Shown here: positions 26,486 through 35,165 of the stretch, piece after piece
Position numbering within the stretch: position 1 is the first letter of the stretch
How the letters are laid out: every line of letters begins with the position of its first letter
Source: an uncultured Bacteroidota bacterium
GTDB lineage: Bacteria; Bacteroidota; Bacteroidia; UKL13-3
Assembly: GCA_903883965.1 (NCBI GenBank)
Contig: CAISCU010000032.1
Span: 5,001 to 44,480 of the forward strand
Length of the DNA stretch: 39,480 bases
Direction: 5' to 3'
Notes under the pieces: generated by a model
Databases searched by the model: none
What the model saw: only the letters and a program-made list of their open reading frames with translations
What the model was told of the DNA's origin: nothing
Program-made: the position numbers and the translations under genes

Positions 26486-26523
26486 GTCAGCAAATTACTA
26501 AATGAGCATAAAGAAACAAACAG

Positions 26524-27408
26524 CTATTTATTGTTTTGTTCCAATCTATTTTTTACAATAGGATAACTAAATACCGCCATAAATAGCATGAGTGCGCCTA
26601 TATAAAACTGAAAAGACATGTATTCAGATGCACCAAAGATTATAAGAGACAATAAAACCCCATAAATTGGTTCCAAATTATTGGTTACTATTACAGTTAT
26701 TGCATCTATTTTCTTCAAGATTTCTACACTCCAAGTAAATGCAAGAGTTGTACAAACTACAGACAATACCATCAAGTAAGCCATATTCTCTATGGAAGGC
26801 AAAGCAACAAAATCAACAATTGAATGCGTGTCAATCATTGAAATGATACTGATAAATAACAAGGCCCCTAAAAACTCATAAAACGCAATTTGAACCGCAT
26901 GAAATTTTTGAATCAAGTTACCATTGTAAACCCCAAATAAAGCCCCAGTAAATGCTGCCAATATGCCGTATATAATACCTTTTAAATAAAATTGTTCGGC
27001 ATAACTGATAACACATAAACCAAGCAAAATAAATAGTCCATAAACCACATCAATTGAAATGATTTTCTTCTTTAATAAAATGGGTTGAACCAAACTCGCA
27101 CACAAGGTTAAGGTACTAAAACCCATCATAGCCACTGATACATTCGAAACTTTAATGGCATGGTAAAAAAAATACCAATGAAGCCCTACAACAACTCCCC
27201 AAGCTAAAAGAGGCAATACTTGTTTCCATTTCAATAGAAGTGGAATGCCTTTAAATGTTGAATAAAGTAATAAACTCAAAATAGCAATAACCAATCGCCA
27301 CCAAACCAATTCTAAAGCTGGTAAAGTAATCAATTTACCCAAAACAGGAGTCAAACCCCAAAGGAAAACTATGACATGAAGTGCAAGAAATGTTTTGTTA
27401 AATTTCAA
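26524..27408 (-). CDS. EamA/DMT-family transporter
   Basis: Inner-membrane transporter of 294 aa with ten predicted helices arranged as two five-helix EamA repeats. The first begins at FLWGLTPVLGKLI and the second near GIIYGILAAFTGALFGVYN. Substrates in this superfamily include amino acids, metabolites and drugs and cannot be inferred here. The start is TTG at 27408, placed directly after the stop of the LptF/G-like gene with no gap. No in-frame ATG exists before the first helices, so the TTG start is well supported. Confidence 0.87.
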   Translation of the reverse strand: MKFNKTFLALHVIVFLWGLTPVLGKLITLPALELVWWRLVIAILSLLLYSTFKGIPLLLKWKQVLPLLAWGVVVGLHWYFFYHAIKVSNVSVAMMGFSTLTLCASLVQPILLKKKIISIDVVYGLFILLGLCVISYAEQFYLKGIIYGILAAFTGALFGVYNGNLIQKFHAVQIAFYEFLGALLFISIISMIDTHSIVDFVALPSIENMAYLMVLSVVCTTLAFTWSVEILKKIDAITVIVTNNLEPIYGVLLSLIIFGASEYMSFQFYIGALMLFMAVFSYPIVKNRLEQNNK

Positions 27409-28515
27409 TTATTTAGGAGCTCTTTTTAACAAAATCAGTGCAACAAAAAAGAATACAATACTTGGAATCCAGACAGCAACCCAAGGCACCATTACTCCAG
27501 TATTTCCCATGGTATTGAATATTTGAATAAACAGCAAATAAGCAAATGTGATAATGATACCAATACCCAAATGAAATCCGGTGCCACCTCTATTTTTAGC
27601 CGATGAAACAGCTACAGCCAATAAGGTTAATACAAAAAAAGATACTGGAACAATGGTTCGTTTGTACAATTCTACTTTGTATTTACCCACTTTAGGATTT
27701 CCTTTTTCTGTTTCTTTCCTGATATATTCATTGAGTTCAGGATTGGTCATTGATGACACATAATTGGTTTTCACTACAAATTCGTCTGGGCTAATGTTCA
27801 ATGTGGTATCCATACGTAATCCTTTCACCAAAAATTCTTGTTGGTTATTGAAAAGACGTCTGACATATCCTTCAAAAGTCCAACAACTTTTTTCTTTGTT
27901 CCAGATTAACCTATTGGCAAAAGTTCTTTCTACCAATTTACCATCTCTAAAGGCTTCTAAAGTAAAATTGAAACCAACACTATCTTTGTAATTAAAAGAT
28001 TCCATGTGGATGATATTGTTGTCATCTAACATGTTAAAAATATTGTTGTTTTGGGTTTGCACATGGTCATGAATCCATTCATCTTCAAATTTCAACCTGT
28101 ATTTGTCACAGATTGGAAGAATTTGTGTATTCAACACTAAGAAAACAATAAACAGCACCGCTGAACCCATTAAATAGGGTTTTAAGAATCGGGGATATTG
28201 CAAACCACTGTTTAAAATGGCTATGATTTCAGTGTTTTGCGCCAATTTTGAATTAAAAAACAAAGTACTCAGGAACACAAAAACAGAACTAAACAAACCC
28301 ATAAAATAGGGTATGAAATAAATATAATAATCAAAAATCAATACCGACAAGGGTGGCTTCTTTTTGATAAAATCATCTATTTTTTCGCTGATATCAATAA
28401 AGATGGCAATAAGTGTAAATAACAAAACCGCATAAAAAAAAGTGGTCAGGTACTTTTTAAGAATATAGCGGTCTATGATTCCCAATTGAAAATATGTTTG
28501 CAGTTTGTTTTTCAT
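27409..28515 (-). CDS. LptF/LptG-family permease
   Basis: Inner-membrane component of the LptB2FG transporter that extracts lipopolysaccharide from the inner membrane (YjgP/YjgQ family). From the ATG at 28515 it has 368 aa. There are three N-terminal helices (first at YLTTFFYAVLLFTLIAIFID), a periplasmic beta-jellyroll region (about 150-270) and three C-terminal helices. IIDRYILKKYL at the N-terminus is the typical amphipathic start of LptG/LptF. The open frame runs up to a TTG at 28545, but the added ten residues do not fit the family. It is divergent from tgt and coupled to the EamA gene downstream. F versus G identity is not resolved. Confidence 0.88.
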   Translation of the reverse strand: MKNKLQTYFQLGIIDRYILKKYLTTFFYAVLLFTLIAIFIDISEKIDDFIKKKPPLSVLIFDYYIYFIPYFMGLFSSVFVFLSTLFFNSKLAQNTEIIAILNSGLQYPRFLKPYLMGSAVLFIVFLVLNTQILPICDKYRLKFEDEWIHDHVQTQNNNIFNMLDDNNIIHMESFNYKDSVGFNFTLEAFRDGKLVERTFANRLIWNKEKSCWTFEGYVRRLFNNQQEFLVKGLRMDTTLNISPDEFVVKTNYVSSMTNPELNEYIRKETEKGNPKVGKYKVELYKRTIVPVSFFVLTLLAVAVSSAKNRGGTGFHLGIGIIITFAYLLFIQIFNTMGNTGVMVPWVAVWIPSIVFFFVALILLKRAPK

Positions 28516-28579
28516 TAATTCTGTTGCAAAATAATAAACATTCAACGATTGGTTCGCATTTTAATGAACTTTCAGCAAG

Positions 28580-28610
28580 TTTGCGCATCTAAGGGTTATT
28601 GATACCTTTG
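28580..28610 (+). promoter_or_regulatory. Consensus promoter of tgt, nearly leaderless
   Basis: TTTG at 28580-28583 and TACCTTTG at 28603-28610 are separated by 19 bases, an exact fit to the Bacteroidota consensus. The ATG at 28617 lies only six bases after the -7 element, so transcription would begin at or next to the start codon. This also argues against the upstream TTG at 28599. Confidence 0.7.
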
Positions 28611-28616
28611 TTGCAT

Positions 28617-29735
28617 ATGAAATTTTCGTTAGTAGCAAAAGATAAAAATAGCAATGCCCGTGCTGGTATTATAGAAACTTCAAGAGGTCCTATACAAACA
28701 CCTATATTTATGCCTGTTGGTACTCAAGCTACAGTCAAATCAGTTAGTCAGGCTGATTTGCTTGAACGCATTAAGGCGCAAATTATTTTGGCTAATACCT
28801 ACCATGTGTATCTCAGGCCTGGCATGGAGGTAATTCAAAAAGCTGGGGGCGTTCACCAATTTATGAATTGGCACAAACCTATGTTAACTGATAGCGGGGG
28901 CTACCAGGTTTTTAGTTTGAGTAGTATTAGAAAAATAACAGAAGAAGGCGTTTCGTTTAGGTCACATTTAGATGGCAGTAAATTATTTTTATCGCCTGTA
29001 GATGCTACTGATATTCAAAGAACCATTGGTGCTGATATTTTTATGGCTTTTGATGAATGTCCACCCTATCCTTGCGACAAACAATATGCAGAAAAATCAA
29101 TGAAATTAACACACCGTTGGCTAAGCAAATGTGTGAATAGATTCAATGAAACCAGCCCTTTGTATGGGCATGAGCAAAGTTTATTCCCTATTGTACAAGG
29201 ATCAGTTTTCAAAGACTTGAGAATTGAGTCTGCCAAATATGTTGCAGACCAAGGAATGGATGGCAATGCAATTGGTGGTTTGAGTGTTGGAGAACCCGCT
29301 GAACAAATGTATGAGATGACCAGTTTGGTGTGCGATATTTTACCCAAGGACAAACCCCGCTATTTGATGGGTGTAGGAACTCCTGAAAATATTTTAGAAG
29401 GTATTGCATTAGGTGTAGACATGTTTGACTGTGTGATGCCAACTAGAAATGCCAGACATGGATTTATTTTTACATCTGAAGGCATAGTGAATATTAAAAA
29501 CGAAAAATGGAAATTGGATTTTAGTCCATTAGACCCCGTTTTTACTCCGGAATATTCTAAGGCATATGTGAAACACCTCATTAAATGTAACGAAATGTTA
29601 GGTGCTACAATTGCTAGTATTCAGAATTTAAGTTTTTATGTTTGGTTGAGTCAAGAAGCCAGAAAACACATCATAGCAGGCGATTTTAGCACCTGGAAAA
29701 AAGAAATTTTAGAAAAAACAATGAGAAGACTCTAG
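28617..29735 (+). CDS. tgt: Queuine/preQ1 tRNA-guanine transglycosylase
   Basis: Exchanges guanine 34 of Asp, Asn, His and Tyr tRNAs for preQ1 on the way to queuosine. From ATG 28617 the protein has 372 aa. The substrate-base pocket includes Asp92 in MLTDSGGYQVF, and the nucleophile is Asp271 in MFDCVMPTRNARHGF. GGLSVGEP and YLMGVGTPENILEG are family signatures. The C-terminal zinc site is missing: where enterobacterial Tgt has a CxCxxC motif this protein reads DPVFTPEYSKAYVKHL (from Asp306), and the fourth ligand His is Gln336 (SIQNL). A TTG six codons upstream lies within the promoter and is rejected as the start. Confidence 0.95.
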   Translation: MKFSLVAKDKNSNARAGIIETSRGPIQTPIFMPVGTQATVKSVSQADLLERIKAQIILANTYHVYLRPGMEVIQKAGGVHQFMNWHKPMLTDSGGYQVFSLSSIRKITEEGVSFRSHLDGSKLFLSPVDATDIQRTIGADIFMAFDECPPYPCDKQYAEKSMKLTHRWLSKCVNRFNETSPLYGHEQSLFPIVQGSVFKDLRIESAKYVADQGMDGNAIGGLSVGEPAEQMYEMTSLVCDILPKDKPRYLMGVGTPENILEGIALGVDMFDCVMPTRNARHGFIFTSEGIVNIKNEKWKLDFSPLDPVFTPEYSKAYVKHLIKCNEMLGATIASIQNLSFYVWLSQEARKHIIAGDFSTWKKEILEKTMRRL

Positions 29736-29736
29736 C

Positions 29737-30432
29737 CTATTCAAAATGGAATGAAATCTGTATCATTTGAGGCGCAATTCTATCTATATAATTGGTAAAA
29801 ATATAGCCGTCTTTGTACAAGGCATTACCCAGTGTTTGACAGGCTTTGATTTCAGGAGAAAACTTGAAATATTCAAAATAAAAATCCACTCCTACCCCAG
29901 CTTCCCAGCCGTAAGTCCAGGGAACTAAAGATACTACAGGGTCTTCAATGCCTCTATTTTTAGTAACAGTTGACGCAAAATCATAACTCAATCTCCCACC
30001 GCCCAAAACATACAAACGGGTATTTTTTCTCCTAGCAGATTTGTATTTTAATAACAAAGAAGCATCACAGTATGCCGATTCTACTTTTACAATCTTTTTC
30101 GAGTTGGGGAAATCGTATTGTATATTGCGCTGCACAAATGAAATAACTGGCGCCAATAATCTCAAATCAAGCCTATCTCCCAAGTGTAAATTCGTAACCA
30201 CGCCCAAGCCAATTCCAGGAAAACTTTTGGTTGTGAGTTGCATCAAGGTGTCTGCAGGCAACATGTCTGATTTGGTATCAAGGTAAGCCCTTCCAATATT
30301 GGTTGAAAGTGTAAAACCAAAGTGAACAATTCTGTTATCGTATTGCTCTAAATTGGGCTGAGCATATGCTGCAACCGAAAGCAATATGAAACCAAGAATG
30401 AATCTTATTTTTCTGCAATATATAGCGTACAC
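29737..30432 (-). CDS. porT: Type IX secretion system outer-membrane protein PorT
   Basis: Outer-membrane beta-barrel protein (231 aa) needed for T9SS secretion and, in many relatives, gliding. A signal peptide ([14 protein letters not shown]) is followed by alternating beta strands. The wording [46 protein letters not shown] and [15 protein letters not shown]-like segments is that of PorT/SprT. Position directly after ubiE is, to my knowledge, common in Bacteroidota. The start is GTG at 30432, overlapping ubiE by 28 bases; later starts would destroy the signal peptide. The terminal Phe (ISFHFE) suits a barrel C-terminus. Confidence 0.85.
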   Translation of the reverse strand: MYAIYCRKIRFILGFILLSVAAYAQPNLEQYDNRIVHFGFTLSTNIGRAYLDTKSDMLPADTLMQLTTKSFPGIGLGVVTNLHLGDRLDLRLLAPVISFVQRNIQYDFPNSKKIVKVESAYCDASLLLKYKSARRKNTRLYVLGGGRLSYDFASTVTKNRGIEDPVVSLVPWTYGWEAGVGVDFYFEYFKFSPEIKACQTLGNALYKDGYIFTNYIDRIAPQMIQISFHFE

Positions 30433-31136
30433 GTTCCGAATGTTAAAGGTTGAACATCAATATTCTTGAATCCGCAAGCTACTAAAATACTCGAAAATTC
30501 CGAACCCTCCGGAAAATATTGAACAGATTCAGGCAGGTAAGTATAAGCATTGGCACTTTTAGAAAGTAAGTTTCCTAAAAAAGGCAAAATGTATTTAAAA
30601 TAGAATCCGAACAATTGCTTAAACAAAAAACCTCTTGGCTTAGAAAACTCAAGCACTGCCAATTTACCACCAGGTTTCAACACCCGATTCATTTCTTGAA
30701 GACCTTTATTTAAGTTTTGGAAATTTCTTACTCCAAAAGCAACCGTTATGGCATCAAATCTATTAGGTTCAAATGGCAGGTTTTCGCTGTCACCTTTAAC
30801 CATTTGAATTTTATTTTCTAAACCCAATTGCTTAATTTTTTGAGAACCTACAGCCAACATTTGTTCAGACAAATCTAAGCCAATAATTGAGTCTGGCTGA
30901 ATTCTTTTCATGGCTTCTATTGCTAAATCGGCTGTTCCAGTTGCAACATCTAAAATTTGCTTCGGGTTGCCTTTGGCAATGGCTTGAATGGCTTTTTTAC
31001 GCCAACCTTTGTCTATTCCTAAAGATAAAAATCTGTTTAAAAAATCGTATTTAGGTGCAATGTCATCAAACATGTCTTCAACCTGTTCCTTCTTAGAACG
31101 AGCAGATGTTTGATCTGGTTTAATTTCTTTACTCAT
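30405..31136 (-). CDS. ubiE: Demethylmenaquinone methyltransferase UbiE/MenG
   Basis: SAM-dependent C-methyltransferase for the last step of menaquinone synthesis, 243 aa. The SAM site reads [16 protein letters not shown] (about 60-75) with [12 protein letters not shown] next. The family signatures [20 protein letters not shown] and [14 protein letters not shown] follow. Menaquinone made here is the likely electron donor of the ACIII complex encoded at 12156-20494. Its ATG overlaps engB by eight bases, and its 3' end overlaps porT by 28 bases, so the three form one operon. Confidence 0.95.
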   Translation of the reverse strand: MSKEIKPDQTSARSKKEQVEDMFDDIAPKYDFLNRFLSLGIDKGWRKKAIQAIAKGNPKQILDVATGTADLAIEAMKRIQPDSIIGLDLSEQMLAVGSQKIKQLGLENKIQMVKGDSENLPFEPNRFDAITVAFGVRNFQNLNKGLQEMNRVLKPGGKLAVLEFSKPRGFLFKQLFGFYFKYILPFLGNLLSKSANAYTYLPESVQYFPEGSEFSSILVACGFKNIDVQPLTFGTCTLYIAEK

Positions 31137-31809
31137 TATCTGTTGCTATTTCAGTTTGAGGATTGTTTGTTTTTATTACTTTACTTGAAATACCCGCGTC
31201 TTTTCTGGCTTTCCAGAATTGATCATTGATACTACCTACATAATTTAACAATTCTTTTCTGCCTGTTTGGTCATGAGAAGAAGTTCTAATCATATCAGGT
31301 AATTGTTCCCAATCAAGCAGCAAGGTTTCGCAAAACTGTGCAATATTTTTTTCTGCAGCTTCTGGCTTAAGCTTGTCTAACTTGGTAAAAACAATACAAA
31401 ATGGAATGGAATTTTGACCAAGAAAATTGATAAAACTTAAATCGTTGAGTTGAGGTTCAATTCTTGAGTCAACCAAAACAAACACACAGGCCAATACTTC
31501 TCTTTTTTGGAGATAATTTGACAATGCATTACTCCATTCATGCCTTTTCTCTTTGCTTCTTTTTGCAAATCCATAACCAGGTAAATCAACAATGAACCAA
31601 TTGTCATTAACCATAAAGTAGTTCATACTTACTGTTTTACCAGGGGTAGACGAAGTTCTTGCCAATTCCTTCTTTTTACATAACATGTTAATCAGCGACG
31701 ATTTTCCCACATTGCTTCGGCCAATAAAAGCATATTCAGGGAATATGGCTTTGGGGCATTCTTTTAAGCCAGCAGCACTCATCTTAAAAACGGCAGATTT
31801 TACTTCCAT
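31129..31809 (-). CDS. engB: Ribosome-biogenesis GTPase EngB (YsxC/YihA)
   Basis: Essential GTPase acting in large ribosomal subunit assembly, 226 aa. The G motifs are clear: G1 GRSNVGKS at 30-37, G2 Thr in STPGKT, G3 [11 protein letters not shown] and G4 TKLDK. The C-terminal extension after about residue 200 (rich in Lys, Thr and Asn) is somewhat longer than in E. coli YihA. It is the first gene of engB-ubiE-porT and is divergent from the methyltransferase gene. Confidence 0.95.
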   Translation of the reverse strand: MEVKSAVFKMSAAGLKECPKAIFPEYAFIGRSNVGKSSLINMLCKKKELARTSSTPGKTVSMNYFMVNDNWFIVDLPGYGFAKRSKEKRHEWSNALSNYLQKREVLACVFVLVDSRIEPQLNDLSFINFLGQNSIPFCIVFTKLDKLKPEAAEKNIAQFCETLLLDWEQLPDMIRTSSHDQTGRKELLNYVGSINDQFWKARKDAGISSKVIKTNNPQTEIATDNE

Positions 31810-31873
31810 AATGCAATATTAAGGGAATTGTTGGATTTGGGTATTGAAACGCAGAAATAATTCGGAATACAAG

Positions 31874-31907
31874 TTGGCTGATATTGCCCTTTTCTGAGCT
31901 ATATTTG
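31874..31907 (+). promoter_or_regulatory. Putative promoter of the zinc-ribbon methyltransferase gene, nearly leaderless
   Basis: TTG at 31874-31876 and TATATTTG at 31900-31907 are 23 bases apart, at the upper limit of usual spacing. The start ATG at 31916 is only eight bases after the -7 element, so the transcript would have almost no leader. Confidence 0.45.
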
Positions 31908-31915
31908 AACATCAA

Positions 31916-32671
31916 ATGCACTTCTATTCATTTATACCAACTGTATTTACCAAAGGGAATCAATGCCATTGTAATATTTGTGGAATGAATGCTAAGTTTT
32001 TTCTGAAACGAGGACATGACTTTTCAGTAATCAAAGATTTAGAAATTATTGGTGCTGGTAAACGCAATGTAGATTGTCTCAAATGTGGTTCATCTGACAG
32101 AGACCGTTTAATAGTGGCATATTTTGAAAAAGAATACCTAAAAAGCGATTTAGCTAATAAACAATTACTCCATGTTGCACCTGAAAAGGCTTTGTCTGAA
32201 TATTTTCAAAACAAATGCAATATGATGGTGACTGCAGCTGATGCTAAAATAGGATATGCCCAATTCTTATATGGGAGCAAGGTTATTAAAGCAGATTTGT
32301 GTGAACTCCCTTTCCAATCAAATGCTTTTGATTTTGTGATTGCAAACCATGTGCTTGAACATGTGCCAGATGCACAAAAAGCAATCAGTGAAATTCAACG
32401 GGTTTTAAAACCAAATGGCATTGCAATTACACAAGTTCCACTCTCCCAAAAAATAAAAAACACAATTGAATCATTGCCCAATTGGGGAATAAAGGAAAAA
32501 AAGAAACAATTGGGACAGGCTGATCACCAAAGGCTTTTCGGCAATGATTTTGAGTCTTTATTGGAACAATCGGGCTTACGACCTGATTTTTGGCATCACC
32601 CAATTTCAGCTGATATGAAGCAACTTGGATTGAACCCAAAAGAGGCCTTGTTAAAATCTATCAAATTATAA
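31916..32671 (+). CDS. Zinc-ribbon-containing class I SAM-dependent methyltransferase
   Basis: Predicted methyltransferase of 251 aa; substrate unknown. An N-terminal zinc-ribbon-like module has C19-x2-C22 (with Cys17 nearby) and C54-x2-C57. A Methyltransf_11-type Rossmann domain follows. Motif I reads LLHVAPEKALSEYF instead of the usual glycine-rich loop, motif II is around ADAKIGYAQ, and the later strand is DFVIANHVLEHVPD with KPNGIAITQVPL. This combination resembles poorly characterised methyltransferases found near glycan genes; whether it modifies sugars is inference. It is followed four bases later by aroE, which suggests cotranscription. ATG 31916 is the only start before the cysteine module. 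Confidence 0.83.
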   Translation: MHFYSFIPTVFTKGNQCHCNICGMNAKFFLKRGHDFSVIKDLEIIGAGKRNVDCLKCGSSDRDRLIVAYFEKEYLKSDLANKQLLHVAPEKALSEYFQNKCNMMVTAADAKIGYAQFLYGSKVIKADLCELPFQSNAFDFVIANHVLEHVPDAQKAISEIQRVLKPNGIAITQVPLSQKIKNTIESLPNWGIKEKKKQLGQADHQRLFGNDFESLLEQSGLRPDFWHHPISADMKQLGLNPKEALLKSIKL

Positions 32672-32675
32672 AAAC

Positions 32676-33434
32676 ATGCATCTCGGCTTAATAGGATTTC
32701 CACTCAAAAATACTTTTTCAAAAAACTATTTTGAATCAAAATTCAGTCAATTGCATTTAACAGATGCTACTTATGTTAATTTTTCTATTGAATTGGTTGA
32801 ATTGTTTCCAACATTATTGAACAGTCATCCTGAATTGAATGGCTTGAATGTAACCATTCCATTCAAAGAAAAAATTTTCCAATATTTAGATGAAGTGAAC
32901 CCAACAGCTGCAGAAATTGGGGCGGTTAATTGCATTCAATTCATTAAAAAAGAAACACGTACAAAACTCATTGGACACAATACCGATGCCTTCGGTTTTG
33001 AACAATCATTGAAACATTGGCTGCCTGATTCAATGCCCAAATCAGCGATGGTTTTTGGCAACGGAGGGGCAGCAAAAGCGGTGGTATATGTTTTAAAAAA
33101 ATTAGGGTTCAGTATACAACTGGTAGGAAGAAACGCTGATCCTTTGAACCAAAAAATCTGCTATACCGATTTAAACAAAAGTCATTTTGAAAAGCATTTT
33201 TTATTGGTGAATTGTTCGCCCATTGGAATGAGCCCTAATGACAAAGAATTGCTACCAATTCCATATGAATTCATAGATGATCAACATTGTTGTTACGATT
33301 TAATTTATTTACCTGAAAAAACGCCATTTTTAGAGAAGAGTGCATTACAAGGAGCACAAATAAAAAACGGACTTGAAATGCTACATTTACAAGCAGACAA
33401 AGCGTTTGAGATTTGGCAATCAGAAACAGTTTAA
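32676..33434 (+). CDS. aroE: Shikimate dehydrogenase
   Basis: Reduces 3-dehydroshikimate to shikimate with NADPH, in the aromatic amino-acid pathway. The 252-aa length is slightly short but normal for Bacteroidota. The shikimate site includes Ser15 (TFSKNYF) and the catalytic pair Lys64 (NVTIPFKEK) and Asp104 (GHNTDAFGF). The cofactor loop is VFGNGGAAKAV (about 127-137). The C-terminal NGLEMLHLQADKAFEIW is a family signature. The stop codon overlaps the convergent rnhB stop through a shared TTAA. Confidence 0.95.
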   Translation: MHLGLIGFPLKNTFSKNYFESKFSQLHLTDATYVNFSIELVELFPTLLNSHPELNGLNVTIPFKEKIFQYLDEVNPTAAEIGAVNCIQFIKKETRTKLIGHNTDAFGFEQSLKHWLPDSMPKSAMVFGNGGAAKAVVYVLKKLGFSIQLVGRNADPLNQKICYTDLNKSHFEKHFLLVNCSPIGMSPNDKELLPIPYEFIDDQHCCYDLIYLPEKTPFLEKSALQGAQIKNGLEMLHLQADKAFEIWQSETV

Positions 33435-34030
33435 AACAAACTCATTTGTTCTGGTAACAGCCTAAAACTCATTCGATGCAAAGGGGTTGGACCATATTTT
33501 TGAATGGCCTCACGGTGAGCCTTTGTAGGATAACCTTTGTTTTGATTCCATGCATATTGCGGAAAGTTTAAATGGGCATTTTCCATCCACTCATCACGGT
33601 AGGTTTTTGCTAAAATTGAAGCTGCAGCAATACTCTGAAATTTGGCATCACCTTTTACTATACATTCATGGGCATAAGTTGCCAAAGGATAAAACCGATT
33701 GCCATCAATGAGCAAAAGTTCTGGTTTTATTTTCAAGCCTAAAACTGCATTGTGCATGCTGTAAATACTGGCTTTGAGTATGTTAATTTTATCAATTTCT
33801 TTGTTGTCTAATTGAGCAACTGACCATGCCAATGCCTTGCTTTCAATTTCTATTCTAAGTGCGTTTCTGGTTGATTCTGTTATTTTTTTACTGTCATTTA
33901 AACCTGCAATCGGCTGTTGAGGGTCTAATATAACTGCCGCTGCAAAAACGGGTCCTGCCAAGCAGCCCCTTCCGGCTTCATCACATCCTGCTTCAATTTT
34001 ATGTTGGTCAAAAAAAGGTTTGAGCATCAT
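33431..34030 (-). CDS. rnhB: Ribonuclease HII
   Basis: Endonuclease that removes ribonucleotides and RNA from DNA hybrids, about 199 aa. The active-site acidic residues lie in GCDEAGRGCLAGPV (Asp and Glu near residues 17-18 of this start) and LLIDGN (third Asp). NDSKKIT and SIAAASILAKTYRDEWM are conserved. The frame opens with TTG-ATG-ATG immediately after the stop of the GT9 gene; I take the first ATG (34030). It is translationally close-coupled to the GT9 gene upstream. Confidence 0.95.
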   Translation of the reverse strand: MMLKPFFDQHKIEAGCDEAGRGCLAGPVFAAAVILDPQQPIAGLNDSKKITESTRNALRIEIESKALAWSVAQLDNKEIDKINILKASIYSMHNAVLGLKIKPELLLIDGNRFYPLATYAHECIVKGDAKFQSIAAASILAKTYRDEWMENAHLNFPQYAWNQNKGYPTKAHREAIQKYGPTPLHRMSFRLLPEQMSLF

Positions 34031-34033
34031 CAA

Positions 34034-35074
34034 TTAGTTGAATGAGTCTATCACAGATTTAATTTTATCTTGAACTTCAAGCAAGGTTATCAAGTCCATA
34101 CAAGTTTGATGAGGACTTACACATTTTACTTGATTGCAGGGGTTACAAGCCAAAACATGGTGTACATAAGCCGTTTTTTTTCCTATCGGATAAAACACAT
34201 TTGGTTCACCAGGCCCAAATAATCCAACAGTAGGTATTTCAGAAACTGATGCTATAGACAAAGGGCCACTTTCGTTGCCCACAAATAATTTTGCATTGGA
34301 CATCAATGCAGCTAAAAATGTTAAGTCACCTATACCTGCTGCAGATATGAATTTATTAGACCCAAGTACCATGATTGATTCAATGATTGCTGTTTCACTT
34401 TTATCACCAATAAAAACAACTTTTACATTGAACTCGGCAATGAGCCAATCTGCTAAAGCTGCAAAATAGTGTGGCTTCCACCTGCGTAAAGCCTTTCTGG
34501 CTCCAGGATGAATTAACACGTAATCTTGAATTTGCTGAGTTTTTAAAAAATGTTGAACAGCTAGTTGGGCATTATCGCCTACTGTTAATATTGGAAAATG
34601 TTGCGCAGGCTTTGACTCAAATAAGGGTTCAACTATTTGTTGATTGGTAACTATTTCGTGAGGATGCCCTCCCAATAATTTATTTTTATACCGAATGGTT
34701 GCTCGGTCTAATCGAACGGTCGGTTTTGAAAAAAAAGCTTTCAAAATGGTTTTAAAATTCCCTCTTAATTCAACCCAAAGATCTATATGAGCAGGAATCG
34801 CATTGAGCTCATGTATGGTTTGATGAACTGCAGGATGGTTGAGTAACAAACTTCCGGCAAAAGGTTTACAGTAAACAGTAATGTGCGCAGTAGGATATTT
34901 TTCTTTGAGTAGATCAAAAACATGCAGCGAATAACAGAGGTCTCCTATTTCGTCTAGCTTAACAACTAAAATTGTGGCTGGGCTTAGGTCAAGCAGGTTT
35001 TTGCCCCGATTTGTGAATCGAGTCAATAACATAGATAGCCCATAAACCAACTTTTCCTTTAAGTTAAATTGCAT
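34034..35074 (-). CDS. Family 9 glycosyltransferase (heptosyltransferase-like)
   Basis: GT-B glycosyltransferase of 346 aa, of the ADP-heptose:LPS heptosyltransferase family, probably working on the lipopolysaccharide core. The N-terminal VVKLDEIGDLCYSLHVF, the central VLIHPGARKALRRWKPHYFA and the C-terminal donor site NESGPLSIASVSEIPTVGLF with GPGEPNVFYPIG are the family's hallmarks. A Cys-rich stretch (ACNPCNQVKC) near the end is common in the group. It is divergent from the flippase gene over a 91-bp gap with no clear consensus promoter. Confidence 0.9.
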   Translation of the reverse strand: MQFNLKEKLVYGLSMLLTRFTNRGKNLLDLSPATILVVKLDEIGDLCYSLHVFDLLKEKYPTAHITVYCKPFAGSLLLNHPAVHQTIHELNAIPAHIDLWVELRGNFKTILKAFFSKPTVRLDRATIRYKNKLLGGHPHEIVTNQQIVEPLFESKPAQHFPILTVGDNAQLAVQHFLKTQQIQDYVLIHPGARKALRRWKPHYFAALADWLIAEFNVKVVFIGDKSETAIIESIMVLGSNKFISAAGIGDLTFLAALMSNAKLFVGNESGPLSIASVSEIPTVGLFGPGEPNVFYPIGKKTAYVHHVLACNPCNQVKCVSPHQTCMDLITLLEVQDKIKSVIDSFN

Positions 35075-35165
35075 TTTTTAAATTAATCAGGCGTACAATG
35101 ATACAAATTGTTTTGAATGAATTAATTTCCCACCAAGATTCAGATTCCATATAGCTCTCATCCGC

